Source: Anthoceros angustus (taxonomy: Eukaryota; Streptophyta; Anthocerotopsida; Anthocerotales; Anthocerotaceae). From it: a stretch of DNA of 64,000 bases. A program made the translations under genes and the position numbers. The stretch is from assembly GCA_010909165.1 (NCBI GenBank), contig MU008175.1, forward strand, positions 372,001 to 436,000. The letters are read 5' to 3'. The notes under the pieces were generated by a model. It had not been told where the DNA came from. It did not search any database and saw only the letters and a list, made by a program, of their open reading frames with translations. This document shows, in pieces, positions 10,291 to 23,286 of the stretch (positions are counted from its first letter, which is position 1; every line of letters begins with the position of its first letter).

Positions 10291-10946
10291 ATATGTCATC
10301 TCCTATCCCTTGGTAGGTTGGAGGAATCGATTTTTGAGACAAGAGGCTGGCTATGTGTGTCACCAACCATCGGCAGATGCTATGTATAGTCATGTGACTA
10401 GCCGTGATCAAAACAGAAAGTCTTTGGGTATGGATGCATTATTAGTGACGCATCGTGCAAGCCCTAAATGTGCACATGCTCTAAATGTGCAAATTAGGGT
10501 GTCCCCAGGCTGCTAGTGCTTAAAACCGTTGACTTGGAGCGATGGAGTTTCCATCGGCTAACATCTTGTAGAATATACAGTCGTTTCAAACTTTCCCCAA
10601 GGAGAATGGGCTACAATGAGCGTGTCGAATGTGTCTTGCAGTTTCCCTTCTCAAAGCAAAAATGAGGCTACACTATGCGCACTTTTAACATTCAAGTGCA
10701 ATCTACTCTCTAAATTGACGCCGTCATCTTCGTTAGGTTCGGCATCATCACCGTCATCTTCATCCTCTGCCACTTTGACTTGCTGGTTGTATGAAGCCCG
10801 CAATTCATTCCCTTGATTGCCTTCTTGTCTACCGCATCTGGATGTTTAGAAATTCAAGGTGAAACCATAATACAAGATGACGGTTTTACATAACTTCTCA
10901 ATATTTTTAGGTTCAACCCCTTCGACCCCTTTTCCCGGTTTGTTGC
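10291..10946. other. Spacer in unit copy 1, no supported gene
   Basis: No protein block is recognised. The stretch is alignable with 24,990-25,720 in copy 2 and shares its short indels. It separates the LTR remnants from the 3' end of the transposase-like gene. Confidence 0.5.
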
Positions 10947-13064
10947 TTGGCTGGCATCCCCCGAATTATGTATTCTTCAACGTACCTACCCTCAAACGCA
11001 TCTGTGCTCGATTACACCAGTGAACAAGTAAGTGAGGTGGGTCATCAAACAAACCGTCAATCACCTTCCCAATCCAAAATGGTGCATGTGCGTGTCACAC
11101 CGAATTTGGGCGCAATGAACATGCCCTTATTTATTTCAACACATCACCATTCAAACGTGTCATTCCCCTCGTTGTCTTTCCAAGTTTTGGTATCGTCCCA
11201 AATACATATCTCGTTGTGGAAGGTCCCTCAACAACGCCTCATAATAAAGCTTCATCATCAAGTCGCGAGGTTGGTGTTACTTCTACTTGGACCTCGAATA
11301 CCACTTCCAAGGATCTTTGGAGGGCCAGGCCCAATGTTTTTGAACAATAACAATCTCTTGTTGGTCCACCCGAGCTTCCCACCATTTGTATTCCTCCGAT
11401 GTCACATAAGGCCTAAGGGCCGAAAGACCTTCCTTCAAATGAGCCACCATCCGTAGGTGATAAGTCAACTTTCCTTTTCTATCCCTTGATTGGGAGGCGG
11501 TTAAAGGAGTTATTGTGTCCAACAGCACGAATGTCAAAACTCAACCCCTGTCTCCCAATAGGGCGTGGAATCTTGCGCTCGATGGCTTACAAACCCACGG
11601 TCACCTTTGGCTTCTCGTAATTTTGAATTGGTCGGAAAGAGGTTGTTTAATTTTTTTGACGCCTTGTATGCGTGTCCACCTTCCCTTGCCTTATGGCCAA
11701 ACATATGACCGGAAGTCCGGAACTTCAGTCAATATCTTCACCTCCGGCTGTGGAGTGTACGCACTAATCAAAATCTCGACAATGCAGGAAGAGTGTGAGC
11801 TTCCTTGTGTTTTAAGCTTTTTGAAAAGCATGAAAACATTTGGTCGATTTGATCATGCGTATGCCCCACCAACAAAAACCCCACTTTCACCTTTTCAAAC
11901 GTCCCCATGTCCACGAGCATGTTGAGATATGCAAAGCTGATTCTTGTTCTCTGCAGTGTTGTCCAATTGCAAATATAACACTTTCGGCAATACTCCTTCG
12001 TAGTTATGAATAACATCCCGGATGATGGTAATCGTGAGAGATTGGCATCATTCAAGTTCGCATAATGCAAGTAAGCTCTTGCCTTAAACGTGTAATTGTG
12101 GATCATGCACCCAACCACATGAACACGAATACGCACTCCTCATCCAAGTTCTTTGGCCATCAAGTAGATGGGAATCTCCGTCTTCTTTGGTCCATTCCAT
12201 CGATTGAAAGTAGAAGGTACATATGTGGTTCTACATAACTCTTGCTCCTGTGTTTCGCCATCTTGACCGCCTCCCGATGTAACCGCAAACGATGGGCATC
12301 TAAAGCCGCTTGATATTTTCTGTTTGAGAAAACATACACACTCGTGTACATTTGAAGAGACATCCATAGATATGAAGGACCCTCCTATCTTTGGACGATA
12401 CCGCCCGGGACGTCCCAAATCAAGAAAATTGGTACTCGAAACCACAATGCCTTCGGCTTTTGGTTATGGAGGCGGCCGGCGGGCCCCCACCACATGTATA
12501 AATTGTAGGGTGACCCTATGGTCCTTCGCCATGTGGGCGTTGGCCGATTGGTATCCTCAGTCGGAACCTAGTTGCCGTTAAGAGCACTGAGGTGGGCGCC
12601 CGGCCGGCGCCCATCTCCGGCTCTTAACGCACCATAGGTTCTTGGCCTCAGCCGGCCCGGCGTCCCACCACATGTACAGCTGGCCTCTTAGGGTTTCATC
12701 CCAAGGGTTTTGCATATGTGGGACGACGGTCGGCTGGTGTCGCACCCCATCCCATCATACAAAGATCAGTAAGACCCGGTTATAGGGATCTTGCCCATAA
12801 GGCCTCGAGTTCAAAACAACCATTCCCCACTCAAGAAAACCATTTCCATAAGTTCCCATGCATGTCAAAACCAGTAAAGTGGTAACAATTACCTTGATCG
12901 GATTTGTGGATCGTGTTCCTAATTGTGCTCTTCGGACCTGTGAGTGAGCACGTGGAAAACCCGTTGGATTTTGGTATTTTCACTCTTGGGAAGTTGCTTT
13001 TCCATAACTTCAAGAACCATGGATATTTCACATAGAGGATCCCAGGTTTGATTGCCGCCTCCAT
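10947..13064 (-). pseudogene. DUF7869-like putative transposase, copy 1
   Basis: Read on the minus strand, blocks appear in order. WFLKLWKSNFPRVKIPKSNG with a following FSTCS (about 12,950-13,030) is the upstream W..FP.V.IPK...F..C region. LLSIDGMDQ near 12,190-12,215 holds a first acidic motif. VLYLQLDN near 11,960-11,985 is followed by an ENKN-like remnant. MGTFEKVKVGFLLVGHTHDQ followed by IDQMFSCFSK (11,835-11,905) is next, then KWWEARVDQQEIVIVQ near 11,345-11,400. DGMDQ, (L)QLDN..(EN)KN and GHTH..ID are the hallmarks of the DUF7869-type family, thought to be an RNase H-fold transposase. That function is inference, not established. Frame breaks occur between nearly every block. Copy 2 (25,725-27,883) is better preserved at the C-terminus. 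Confidence 0.65.
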
Positions 13065-13479
13065 ATTTCCAACCTTGTGTATGTATGCGGAAGGTTGAAG
13101 ACCTCCACGTTAATGACCGCCTACCATCATTAGAAATGTCTTATCCATCCGGGATATAGCTCCAAGCATAAGAAGACGTGGTTTGGGGTTAGGCTCAAAC
13201 CATCCAGGGCATTCAAATGATTCGCTCTTGATTCCTCATCTGTTGTGCCCTATGCAATATACTCTTCTAAATGCCTTCAAAGCGGTGACGCATCGGAATG
13301 GACCCCCAAATGTGTGTGCATACTTTACCCCTTTCACATCCCCCTCTCTCCGCTTGAACCAAGGACTCTAGAAATGTCTCTTGCTCTGGCCTGCCCATCC
13401 TTAGGAGTCGGTACCTCTGCTCCTGAAACTTTTCTTTAATCAGCTTCTGCAAGCACATTTGATTGTGTGGACTACGGAC

Positions 13480-16400
13480 TTCCCTGGGGGGTTAGAAATT
13501 AGGTAGGATTTTGTTTTTTTGTGGGAGCGAAGGATAAAATGAGGCGAAAAAGGAGGAAATAAGCACGGTTAGCACTCCGGACGGCACTCCGGAGTATACT
13601 CGACTCGGGAGTGAGGCGTACCTAGACCTCGATGGCGGGCGACAGGATAAGTCCGGACCCACTCCGGGACGAGGCGGGATAAAATGCGGTAACTTAAGTT
13701 GGGCGTAAGGCGGACTAAGCGGCACGTGGGCGACCACAGGTGGAGGGGGCATGCGGAGTCGGGCCGTAACCTTGCGAGGCCGTTATAGCGGTATTCACGC
13801 CAGCAGGCTGGCAGCGGCGTGGGGCAGTCTGTGGCGGAGTAGGCAGCGGCGTGTAGGGCGAGTAAGCCATGCGGACCTCGGCGATTCTGACAGACGAGGC
13901 GCCCTCCGCCCAGAGTTACTCCGGCGTGGTCGCGGAAGAAGGTCATTTCATTGTGACCTCGAGACAATTCGCGATCTCTTGCGCTCCATGATCCGGCTCT
14001 GGCGGTATCTCGTGGGACACTCGGGCGTCTTGTCGCTCACCGTTGAGGTCGGGCGTGACGGCGCGTGCGGCCGATCTGGCGGCTCGGCAAGGGAGAAGGC
14101 GATGGCACCCAAAAGCCAGCGGAGTTTGGGAGCCATGGAACCTTGTGGGCGCAACATTGTGACCGGCGCTATCCGGACTTTGGGCTCTGGCTCCGAGGCG
14201 GGAGGGTGGTGCGGAGTGGCATTTGGATGTGTTCAAATAGTGCGGACATTTGATGTCACTCTGGTCAGGAGTTTGCGGAAGATCTTTGGCGGCGGTCAAT
14301 AAGGAGGTGCGGTCAAGAACCTCGGGAGGACCAAGGCGATGGACCTTGGAGGTCTGAGGCCTAGCCGCCCCGGAAGAGGGGTGGTGCGGGCCCCTCAAGG
14401 CGAAGGGAAGATAGGCCCGACAGCGATGCTAAGGCACAGGGCGCGGACCTGTGATTGGGCGATATCAGAACTGTTGGGCCGGTCGAGTCGAGGCGGTGGC
14501 GGATCATTGATCCTTTGGAACCTACTCACCAAGGTGGATCACCTTGGTGATAATCTATTAGTGTTCTGCAGCTGCGGGAAGAAGGCGGGAGGAAGGATTA
14601 TCTTGCGGTTTAGCGAGGCTCATAGCTCGGGGCAGAAGCCCCGCCATCAGGTCCCACGATCCATGTATGGGGCATTTGAACTCCTCGGGAAGGAGCTTGA
14701 GCGGCGCTCGGGAAAGGGGGAGGCCTCCGGAAGTGGAGGCAGGCGGAGGAGGAGGCGGTCGTCAAAACCAAGCGGACTCGGGAGGAGGGGCGGGAGGGAT
14801 TAGGACTCCATCGTGGAGCGGACCCCTCACCACCCAGTATGGGAAGCAATTCCGCCTCCCTCCTTGGTGCCCCAACCCAGGCAGGATCCAGCGAGGCGGC
14901 CCAGGCCCGCCGCCATCACTCGGTGAGGCCCGGACCGGAGAGGCGAAGAGCAAGACCACGGCTGCGGCACCCGGTCGGTGCAGTACCTCTTCCCTAGCGG
15001 AGTGGCAAGCGGAGGAAGCGATGGGAGGCGAGGGCGCCCGAGAGGACAAGCGGCGCATCGAGCAGTCTGTCGCCCGGCGGAAGGGCAAAAGGCGTGCTCC
15101 GGACTCCATCACCTCCAGCCCGGAGAAAGAGGCGGAGAAAGGGCTCATGACCAAAAGGGCCAAGGAGGAAGCTCGGGGCTCGGCCTCGGGACCTAAGGGT
15201 CTGATTGGGTCCGGAGAACCAGTCCGGACTTGCTCGGGGCTGCGGTAAGGTCTTGACGGACCGTGAGATCTGCTCCCGCTCGGACTTTGTAGCCTCACGG
15301 CGGCCGTGGAGGAAACACAGGCGGGTCCCCGTCATGGACGGTATGCTGCAGGAATACATGCGGGATGGCGAGAAGGCCGGAGGTGGAAGCCACCGGGCGC
15401 ATGGTGCTCCTCCGGGAGGCGGTTGGAGGGAGCCAGGCGAAGGAAGGCGAAGCTCGGCGGATTGAGAAGGAAAACGGGAGGCGGAGAGGAGGTCTGGTCC
15501 ATCCGCAGGCCGGACCAAATTCCTTCAGTGGAGGAGCAGTGAGCAGGCCAAGAGGCCCAGGCGGAGGACCTCTGCGGAGGGGGCGTAAGGAGGCAGGCCT
15601 TGGCGCAGCGGAGCAGGCGGGATCTGTGAGGCGGCCAGCGGACGAGCCAAGTGGGAGGCTCGGTGAAGGTGGGAGGCGGAGGCCAGGCCGATCGCGATCA
15701 CTATCGGCGTGATCGGGCCGGTGGAGGCGGCGAGAGGCCAGCCAATCGAAGGCCGAGCAAGTGGCGTGAACAAGCACGGTCGGCCGTGAGGAGGCTGGAG
15801 GCCGGCCACGGGAGATTGGGGACCTCGAGTGCAGTGCAGGAGGTAGAAGAGGCGGGCGGAGGCTGGAGGACAACAAGGACACCTTGGGTTGCAACTCCAA
15901 GATGCATCGGAGGCGGGGTTCTCAGAGAGAATCCAAGACTTGACGAGAGGTGCGCCTCCTCCGCTTGAAACGGAGGAGGAGAATAGGCGGCAGTGCGAGG
16001 AGTTCGGCGTCGCAAGGTTGCGGCGGGATGTGGAGCGGAAGCCGAGTCGGACGGGGATCTGGCCCGCTGGAGAAGGAAGTGGAGGACCTCAGGAAAGAAT
16101 AGGCGGAGGAAAGCCTTTGGAGGAAAGGCTGTTGCTCGTCCGGTTGCGAGGGAAGCGAGCTCGGCTCCATGGCCCATAAGCGGCGGGCTGGAACAGCGGA
16201 GGAGGAGAGCGTCGGCGAAGGTTGCAAGTAGAGCGGCCTTGGCGGCCTCAAGTCGCCTACGGTGGTAAGCAGCCCGGAGGCAGGCGGTGGTGGGCGATCT
16301 GCTTTCGAGCACCTGGAGGAGAATGCAAGGTGCTCGGGCTCATGTGGAGGCGATTGACAAGTCGATTCCGACTTACGCCTACTACCAGAGCTCCTCAAGG

Positions 16401-17330
16401 CTGGAGGTCCTGCGCCACCCTAGGCGGGAGGTGGACTTCGGAAGGATGGAAGGAGGCGAGAGGGGCGGACCGGGGGGACAGCTGGCCAGGAGTCCTAGGG
16501 CTTTGAGCGAAGGAGGCGTGGAGGAGGAGGAGGAAGAGGCGCCACCGGAGGTAAGCACTCGGCACCCTCGCATGGAAGGGAGGAGGATCTTGGAGAGGAA
16601 GGGAAAGGGTGCAGCCGGGCATTGGGGAACCAAGGGAGGCTCGATGGATGAACCGACCAGCCGGTGAGGAGGCATGGGCACGAGGTCGGACTTTGTCGGA
16701 CTCACGAGAGCGGATCAGTCGGCCCCAGAGTCTGGACTTAGGGATCGGACTCTAGTAGCAAGGACCACGAGGTCCGGACCCGAGGAAGGTTGGGTCGAGG
16801 CCGGACCCAGGCAATCCGGACCAGGGGACTCGGAGCCGAGGCCGGACCCGGAGGAAGACCTGGGGTCAGGACTCGTCGAGGCAGTCTGAGGTCCAAACTC
16901 GGGAGTGGGGAGAGCCGATCCTGCAGTGATCCGGCCCTTGGAGGCCCTTTGAGGCCCGCCGGAGAGAAGAGGGAGGGCGAGGAAGACTTGGTGGTGACCG
17001 CGTTGTCGAGGCCGGTGGCGCGACTGAGACCCTCGGGAAGAGGAAGGGTCCGCCTCGCGGATCATAGGTGCTTGCGGCCAGCGGGGCTCGGCTTTGGGCC
17101 GGTGCCAAGAAGGAATGAGGCCATCCAGCCCCCACCAGCGGCGATAGGCGGAATAGGGAGGGGTAGTAGGCGGTGGTTAGGGCACCTGGTGGCCTCATTT
17201 CGAATAGAGGTGTAATAAAGCGCCGACCTTGGTAGTATAAGAGCTAAGGCCGCATACAGATAAATCATCTTTCTCTTGGTGTTGATGCGCGTTCTTGCGG
17301 ACCTTTGTGTGTCTTCTTGCTAACGTGAGT
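13480..17330 (+). mobile_element. GC-rich, purine-skewed insert, copy 1 (retroelement-like)
   Basis: This block of roughly 3.8 kb is much more GC- and GGAG-rich than its flanks. It seems to separate the transposase-like gene from the minus-strand ORFs at 17,830-18,540. Both strands show long ORFs because stop codons are rare, so ORF length is not evidence here. The plus strand has stretches that look like a charged coiled-coil protein, such as LQDASEAGFSERIQDL near 15,890-15,945 and EEENRRQCEEF near 15,970. A promoter-like end (TATAAGAGCTAAGGCCG, 17,236-17,252, with an AATAAA just upstream and TTTCTCTTGGTGTTGATG downstream) resembles the end of an LTR. I found no RT, integrase or matching second LTR. 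The homologous block in copy 2 is 28,235-32,200. Confidence 0.4.
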
Positions 17331-17829
17331 CTGAGTCAGGCGAGCACGGACTCGGGAGATTGATCGGGGTCACAGTGGCCGGACCTAGCGTGTTGTGGTG
17401 TGTGTGGGGGGTGGTGGTGACCCGTGCTCGTCCGAGCCGGCCCGGCCGAGCAGGGCGTGTGGCCGGAGGAACTCGGGAGGCGTCTGAGCCCGGACGGAGG
17501 CCGTGAACGGAGGTCGGTGTGTCTTTCTAAGGCGATGAGTGTGGCGTGAGGGAGAGGAAAGGGAGTGTGGTGACGGATGTGAGCGATCTCGGGCCTTGAC
17601 AGGTCCCTAAGCGTTTAGCCATCTGGGCTGTCACGGTGAGCGTTGTAGTTAGGAGTATGTGCGTTGAGGTGAGCAGGCGCTAGTGTAGGAATCACACGAA
17701 GCGGTGACTATCATTCCCTTAAACGCGGACTTCTTATCTAGCGACCGCGAGGTTATGTGCCGAGGTACAGCCATCGGTGATCATAGATTAACATGGTTTG
17801 AAATCCGAGTCACCTCTCCTTCACTTTTC
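17331..17829. other. GC-rich spacer without gene, copy 1
   Basis: No coding block is supported. The stretch runs from the LTR-like end of the GC-rich insert to the first minus-strand ORF and matches 32,200-32,740. Confidence 0.4.
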
Positions 17830-18540
17830 TTCAATGTGACACCAGCAGCGTCTCGTTGAGGTGCAATGCTTTGCTCGCTTGGCCGATCGGCATCTCACCG
17901 CGCTTGGGATGGAGCAGTGACGGCAGTCGGTGTGAAGTGGTCGGCTTCATCTTCATCCTCGGAGGGTTCGTGCTCACCTGGGAGGTCTTCTCGTGACCAC
18001 CATCAAACAATCCCTGCAACAGTGGTCCATTCTCACGGTTGAGGATGAGGACTCTCGAATTGGATCCGGGAGGCGTGTAGATGGGCTCCCTCAATGGCTG
18101 CGTATAGATGCAAATTCCAGGGTGTGAGGCACACCGGCATGTTTGGTGACGCCAAGTGTCGGCCTCGTTGAGCCTACATGGGCGGTGCGAACCACGACTT
18201 AACAAGCTACTGGTGCCTCTTCCAAAAGTGGGAAAAGTAACCACAACAAACCTTCATGTGGAGGACTCGTGGGTATTGCACCGGAATATGTGAACTTGGA
18301 GGAGCGTTCAAGATAGCGAGCCTCTTCCTCTGCGGACCATGTCTCCATTTCTTTGGAATTGCGAGGGCCCGGTCCTCCACTTGAACCTCCTGCGCCCACA
18401 GGCATGGTCGTTGCACAAGTTGCATCTTGTATCATGAATGGTATGGGAAAAGACAATGGCGAAACAAGACCAACCTCATCTCCGCAGCGTGTGTCAAATG
18501 CAACATCGCACTTATCGCGCAAGGAAGGAAAGCACAAGAC
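17830..18540 (-). pseudogene. Minus-strand unknown ORFs of the TIR element, copy 1
   Basis: Two overlapping minus-strand reading frames (17,831-18,244 and 18,199-18,537) are conserved in copy 2 (32,740-33,450). Shared blocks include GDEVGLVSPLSFP, WSAEEEARYLERSSKFTYSG and PHEGLLW. The family is not recognised. It is placed upstream (5') of the transposase-like gene on the same strand, with the GC-rich insert between, so it might be that gene's separated N-terminal part. It is divergent to the plus-strand ParB/methylase gene. Frame breaks are present. Confidence 0.35.
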
Positions 18541-20033
18541 TTTGCGAGCACCGGTAGTGGCTAGCGGATATCGAGCCTCCCTCCGGCTTTGCTATATGGC
18601 GTCGGGGCGGCCCTCGCATCCCCAGTGCCACCGCCTAAGAGGTTGATGGGATTGCCTCGAAATAAGTGCGGACAATGAAGTGGTTGACGGTCATGCACGA
18701 GATTGGAAAATCCAAGCATAATTGCAGCCACCGAAAAAGTTGATGGCGGCGGGCCGGCCTAAAATAGTAAGCTCGTCAAAATTGAGTTTAAGGTTATTTT
18801 AGAGAAACACGGTTATGAAAACCATTTGGGGTTATGGAAGAAAACCCTACTTTTACGTCGCTTAACCCTTCGTTAAGGCCTCCTCTTTTCGAACTTAAGG
18901 GCTACCGTTTGCAAGGCCGGTGACAGTAGTTCATGTCCGATTTCGAGCGCACACCTCACCGTGATGCCGCTTCTTTTGTCGCGCTGCCGAGCGCCATCTT
19001 TGGGAGTGAGGCGCCACCGCCGCTCGCCGCCCTAGACCGCCGCGCTCGTTGGCGCAACTTTGCCGCTGTGTGCGCAAGCTCTTAGGCGGCGCCAAGCTCT
19101 TGAGAGGCGGCGATCTAGCAGTGAGTTAGCGGTCACAGGCTTTGTGCATCTCTTTGTGATTACGGAGTGGGGTTGCCTTGCAGAGAAGATGGCAAGCGGG
19201 GAGGAGCAAGAAGGACCAGCCTTTGGAGGAATATGGCTGCCATGCGGAGAAGGCGGAGGCTCAAAGGCGAGAAGCGGCACCGCACGCGGACATCGAGGCA
19301 CCTCCATCCAGTCGGTTGGAGACATCTTGCCATCCGCCATGCTCCAACAGGGGCGGCATTCTTGAGGGGCAAAAGCAACGGCATCCTCGCCAAAATCAGT
19401 TCCACAAAGGTTGCTTTGGAGAGCAAGGGACGAAGGTTGGTAAGGCGAAACAACCTATTCCATCCCGATTCATCCTGCTATGAGGAGATCCATATCAGCG
19501 TGTATCCGCGGCTCGACAATGTTGTGGTTGTGGAGAAGAAGGATGCTTGGGATCCACCCTCGACATGCGCCATGGACCCCTTTGTTGAAGTTGTGGATCA
19601 TGGGATATAGGGGGCTCGCCAAGAGCAAGAGCTGGGTTGTTTGGGCTACTTTGGACTTCAATGAAGGGAGCGAGTTCACTTTTTGTGCACCACAAAGGCA
19701 TACCAAGATGAGGAAGTTTCCGGGATCCGCTTATACAAGTCTCTTGTTCTTAGCCCGAAAGGGTTTCACGGAAGAAGTGTGCACCTCGTGGCCTTGTTGA
19801 AGATTTCCGCGATTCCATGCGACGAGAGTAAGTATTGCCCAGGCGCATTCCTTCGCAGTTCTTCACATGTGAGAGTCACTGACATTGTGGATATGTTTTT
19901 CCTACCATCTTCCAGGCACCACTAGTTGCGAGGGCACTCATACGAGCTATCTGCGAAAAGATTACACAAACTATGAGGGCCCACAAGAGAGAAATGTCTA
20001 TGCGTCGAGCCCAAGCCTCCATACAGAGAACTG
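18541..20033 (+). pseudogene. Upstream part of the ParB/methylase gene or a separate plus-strand gene, copy 1
   Basis: Fragmented plus-strand frames match 33,650-34,980 in copy 2. Recognisable shared blocks are SSELAVTGFVHLFVITEWGC (19,120-19,180), VWATLDFNEGSEFTF near 19,640 and CAPQRHTKMRKFPG near 19,690, then SLLFLARKGF near 19,740. No domain is recognised. Conservation of the encoded blocks between copies, while non-coding flanks change by indels, suggests a once-real protein. The gene lies immediately 5' of the blocks described next and may be its N-terminus. Confidence 0.35.
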
Positions 20034-22900
20034 GTGATGTGGTGGAAGGTATGGAAGAAGATCATGAGGAGAGTGAGCTTGGCCCATCGACGAGGAAGAT
20101 GGGGCTTTACCAAGTCAAGCATTGACAAGGATCCGGGGCACGGGAATCGGACGAGATCAGGACCTTCCCAATCTTCTAACTCACTCCTTCCGTTATGGTT
20201 CCCACCATGCAATATGACCCGGATGCGGCGCTGGGCGCCTAGTCATCTTCGGGTTCCCAAGAAGAGCCGGATCCTGGTTTATAAGATTCAAGGAAGGTGC
20301 GGTGGTTTGGGGGCGCCTGAATCCTCCCACCACACAGGGGAAGAGAGCGATGGCACCGGTCGGCGTGTTCGTCCCTGAGAAAAGGACATGGCGGATGCGG
20401 GGATGTGGGTATGGGAGAGGAGGGCGCGGCCGGCGCCCTCAACCTTCATGCCCCAAACGATCAGTGACCTCAGTGGCGGGCGCAAGGGCAAGGGAAGTCA
20501 GAAGCACACACACAGGACGGAGGTGGGAAGGAAAACCAAAAGGCAAAGAAGGGTGGAAGAGAAGATGCCATGGGAGGGGACATAACCACGGTTCATATTC
20601 AAACCGACGAGGAAAGGTTGGAAGAGGCTATGAGGGATGCGGATCCATTGATCGCTTAAGGGATTGCATACTCGAAGAAGGTGGTGCGAAGCGTGTTAGT
20701 GAAGTTGGAGAACTTGAGAGGCCTGTTACTCCGGAGGGTTGATGAGGCTTGGGCAAACTATCTTGCCCGTGTTATAGCGAAGATAGGAGGGAGTTCGCCT
20801 CTTTTGTGTATGATTGATCCGGAGTGTCGATCCGAGCAATGTGGAAGCAATGGCGTGCAAAGAAGTATGTCATGGGAGTTCTTGGTGGTAACCACTCGCG
20901 CTATGAAGCACTTATCGATATCTCACCCGGAAAGAAGCGGTTCCAATATGTTGAAGCACATGTGTATTGTGGGCTTACTGCATGAGATGCGGGTGCTTGC
21001 AGATCACAATATGATGTCCGGAAAGAAGAAGATGAACTTTATAGAGCAAGTCGGTATTTAAGGGACGAGTTGATCATCGCAAAGAGGGAAGAAGTGCAAA
21101 TGACCATGTCCGGAAATACAATCATACAAAGTCCTAGGTTTGATTGAAGGCGATGAAGGGAGGAGGACGTGTACAAGCGAACAAAGTGGACAATCGGACC
21201 CACATTCTGTATTGCTAAGCGTGATGGGAAGGTGTGGGAGAATGTGGACAAGATTTTTCCAAATGGGAAGCGGAGAGCTTCAGGAAGAAACACGTTCTGC
21301 GGGACAAGCAAGAAAGGGAAAGGCAAGCGCAAGCTGGCGGATGACCCAAGCAGTTGATAGTGTACGTCAAGCCTAGAGACATGTTGGCCAAGCCCGAAAT
21401 CTTTCGTGGAATACCGGTTGGAGTGTGGCCAGAAATGATAAGCGCCAGAAGGTGTTAACGTGATAGATCCAAGGGGATGGAGGAAGAGATCACTGAAAAA
21501 ATTTCATATCATACAAGTAGCAATGGTGAAGCATCTCTCGTCATTTGAAGAGGTGCGCGAGTATCCTTTACATTCGGACAATATGCTATCGATTCCAACG
21601 ACCTTCTCCGGAAAGGTATGTCCGAGTTTCGTCATATTGAACAGGGACCGGGGGCGATGCGGGCGCGGCCCGGCACGCCCGTCCCCATATGTTTGATGAT
21701 GCTTGTCCGCCCTCACTTCATATATGGGTTTGTAGGCGCCGCCAGCGCGCCTTCAACGGAATGAGCGCCGGGCCGGCGCCTCTCAGCGTGACTAAAGCGT
21801 TTTCGCAGCAATTGAAAGACATCAAGTCGAAAAACTCCCGACTTCCATTTTATTTTCGAGATAAACAATTGGAAAGGGCTTGAAGGCGAGCGCATTAGCG
21901 GACAAGGACACGGAGGAAGGTCTTGAGGTTTTCACAGTTCCATCAACGAGCCGGTACAATACCAAATCGAAAGTCGTGATGTACAAGATATGCGTGGTTT
22001 CTCGGGGCAAGGCGGTACACACTTCGTCATGGATGTGCCCCGAGGTTTTAACATTGGACCTATGGACAAGAGGGTGGATAAGCAATGATGGATTCTCTTC
22101 CAAAGCTTTGTTGAGAAGACCACTAGCGATGAGGATGATTGTGATGCATGGAGTGGAGGAGGCATACAATTAGAGAATCAATGCGAAAGTGGAGCAGAAA
22201 GGGGCTTGGTGTCGTTCGTATGGGACAAGACAAACATGAACAATGTGGATTTGAGGCATGGAATACATAACTATCGGATGGGGTCTCAAGGATGGGAGCA
22301 CAAAGGGAATTGCAATGCTACCAAATGCTATGCATGGAACATTCAACAATGGAAGGTCTCATTGCTCACGACTTGTCAAAAACAGTTTACATGTCACATG
22401 ACAAGTTGGTGGTCCGCCTTACGAGACCACTAGGGTTGATGACGAGACTTATTACAACCTTCTCCAAAGAGGGAGATTGGGTTGGATGCATGCTCGGGAG
22501 CGCACTATTAGCGTTACTTGCGGGGAAGGAGTTGTATCGCCATCGGTGACTTGAGATGTCAGTTATATTTCACAAAGAATTCATGGATTTGAGGTGCTCC
22601 CGGATGCGGTTGAGGAGTTGAATTTTGAAGCCCCGGAGAGGACTTACGATTACGGGCAAAGGAGGTTTGCATCGTGAGAAGGACTCCTTGAAAGCACAAG
22701 TGGTTTCTTTGAGTGCCGTCGGAATAAGAGCGGGGTGGCGATTTGTTGGAGGCTGGCCAACAAACACTCGAGAAGCGTTTGGCGATGGGGCGGATGGTAA
22801 TGATGAAGACACGAGATGGGAGCGAGGACTCGAGGGCTTTGGTTGAAGTCGACACTTTCGATGAGGAAGAACTTGAGCGGATCTGAACTTGGTAGTTTAT
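20034..22900 (+). pseudogene. ParB-like domain plus N4/N6 DNA methylase-like protein, copy 1
   Basis: Fragments in order: a Glu-rich stretch with MSMRRAQASI near 19,995-20,100; a ParB-like part at about 20,580-21,060 (HIQTDEERLEEAM, LVKLENL, RVDEAWANYLARVIAK, then VLGGNHTRYEAL near 20,880); a long helical linker (DELIIAKREEVQMTMS near 21,067); then a methylase-like domain at about 21,900-22,560 with LVFTVPS-type and DVPRGFNIGPMDKRVDKQ (from about 22,034), ending in SFVWDKTNMNN near 22,210. The C-terminus near 22,680-22,895 is acidic. The reading frame is broken repeatedly. The fuller description is in the entry for copy 2, which preserves longer runs. Confidence 0.55.
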
Positions 22901-23286
22901 GATTGATGTCAGCAAGCACCGGTTGAGTCAGTTAGCCCCGAGACGCGTTTGTAGTTGTGAACTATTATGCATGCTAGTGGTCAATTTTTGGCGGAACCTA
23001 AAGCGAGGATGGTCTCCAAGCGGCTTGCAGACGTACCCATACCTAGTTTTGTTGTGTTATTACTAGGCCTTTTGTCAATGTGGAAATGGATCATCGCACA
23101 AAACAAACTACTTTTGACCACTAGCGGGCGCTGCCCTTGACCCTTCCAGTTTTGTTGTTTCACAAGCTGCGCGCATTTTGTAGGAATCATTGTCCATGGT
23201 ATGGGACACGGAAATCCAAAAACACGGTTTTGGGAACCATGTGTTATACGTGAAGGAGGTTTCGTTCAACGGAAGGGGTTGGATAT
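22901..23286. other. Right subterminal region of unit copy 1
   Basis: Non-coding; it matches 40,519-40,903. It contains a near-palindromic stretch around AAAACACGGTTTTGG (23,219-23,233). No gene is supported. Confidence 0.4.

Noticed and set aside
14667-16705. Many long ORFs on both strands in the GC-rich insert
   Set aside because: GC-rich, purine-skewed DNA has few stop codons in any frame. The two copies keep different frames, so length alone is not evidence of genes.
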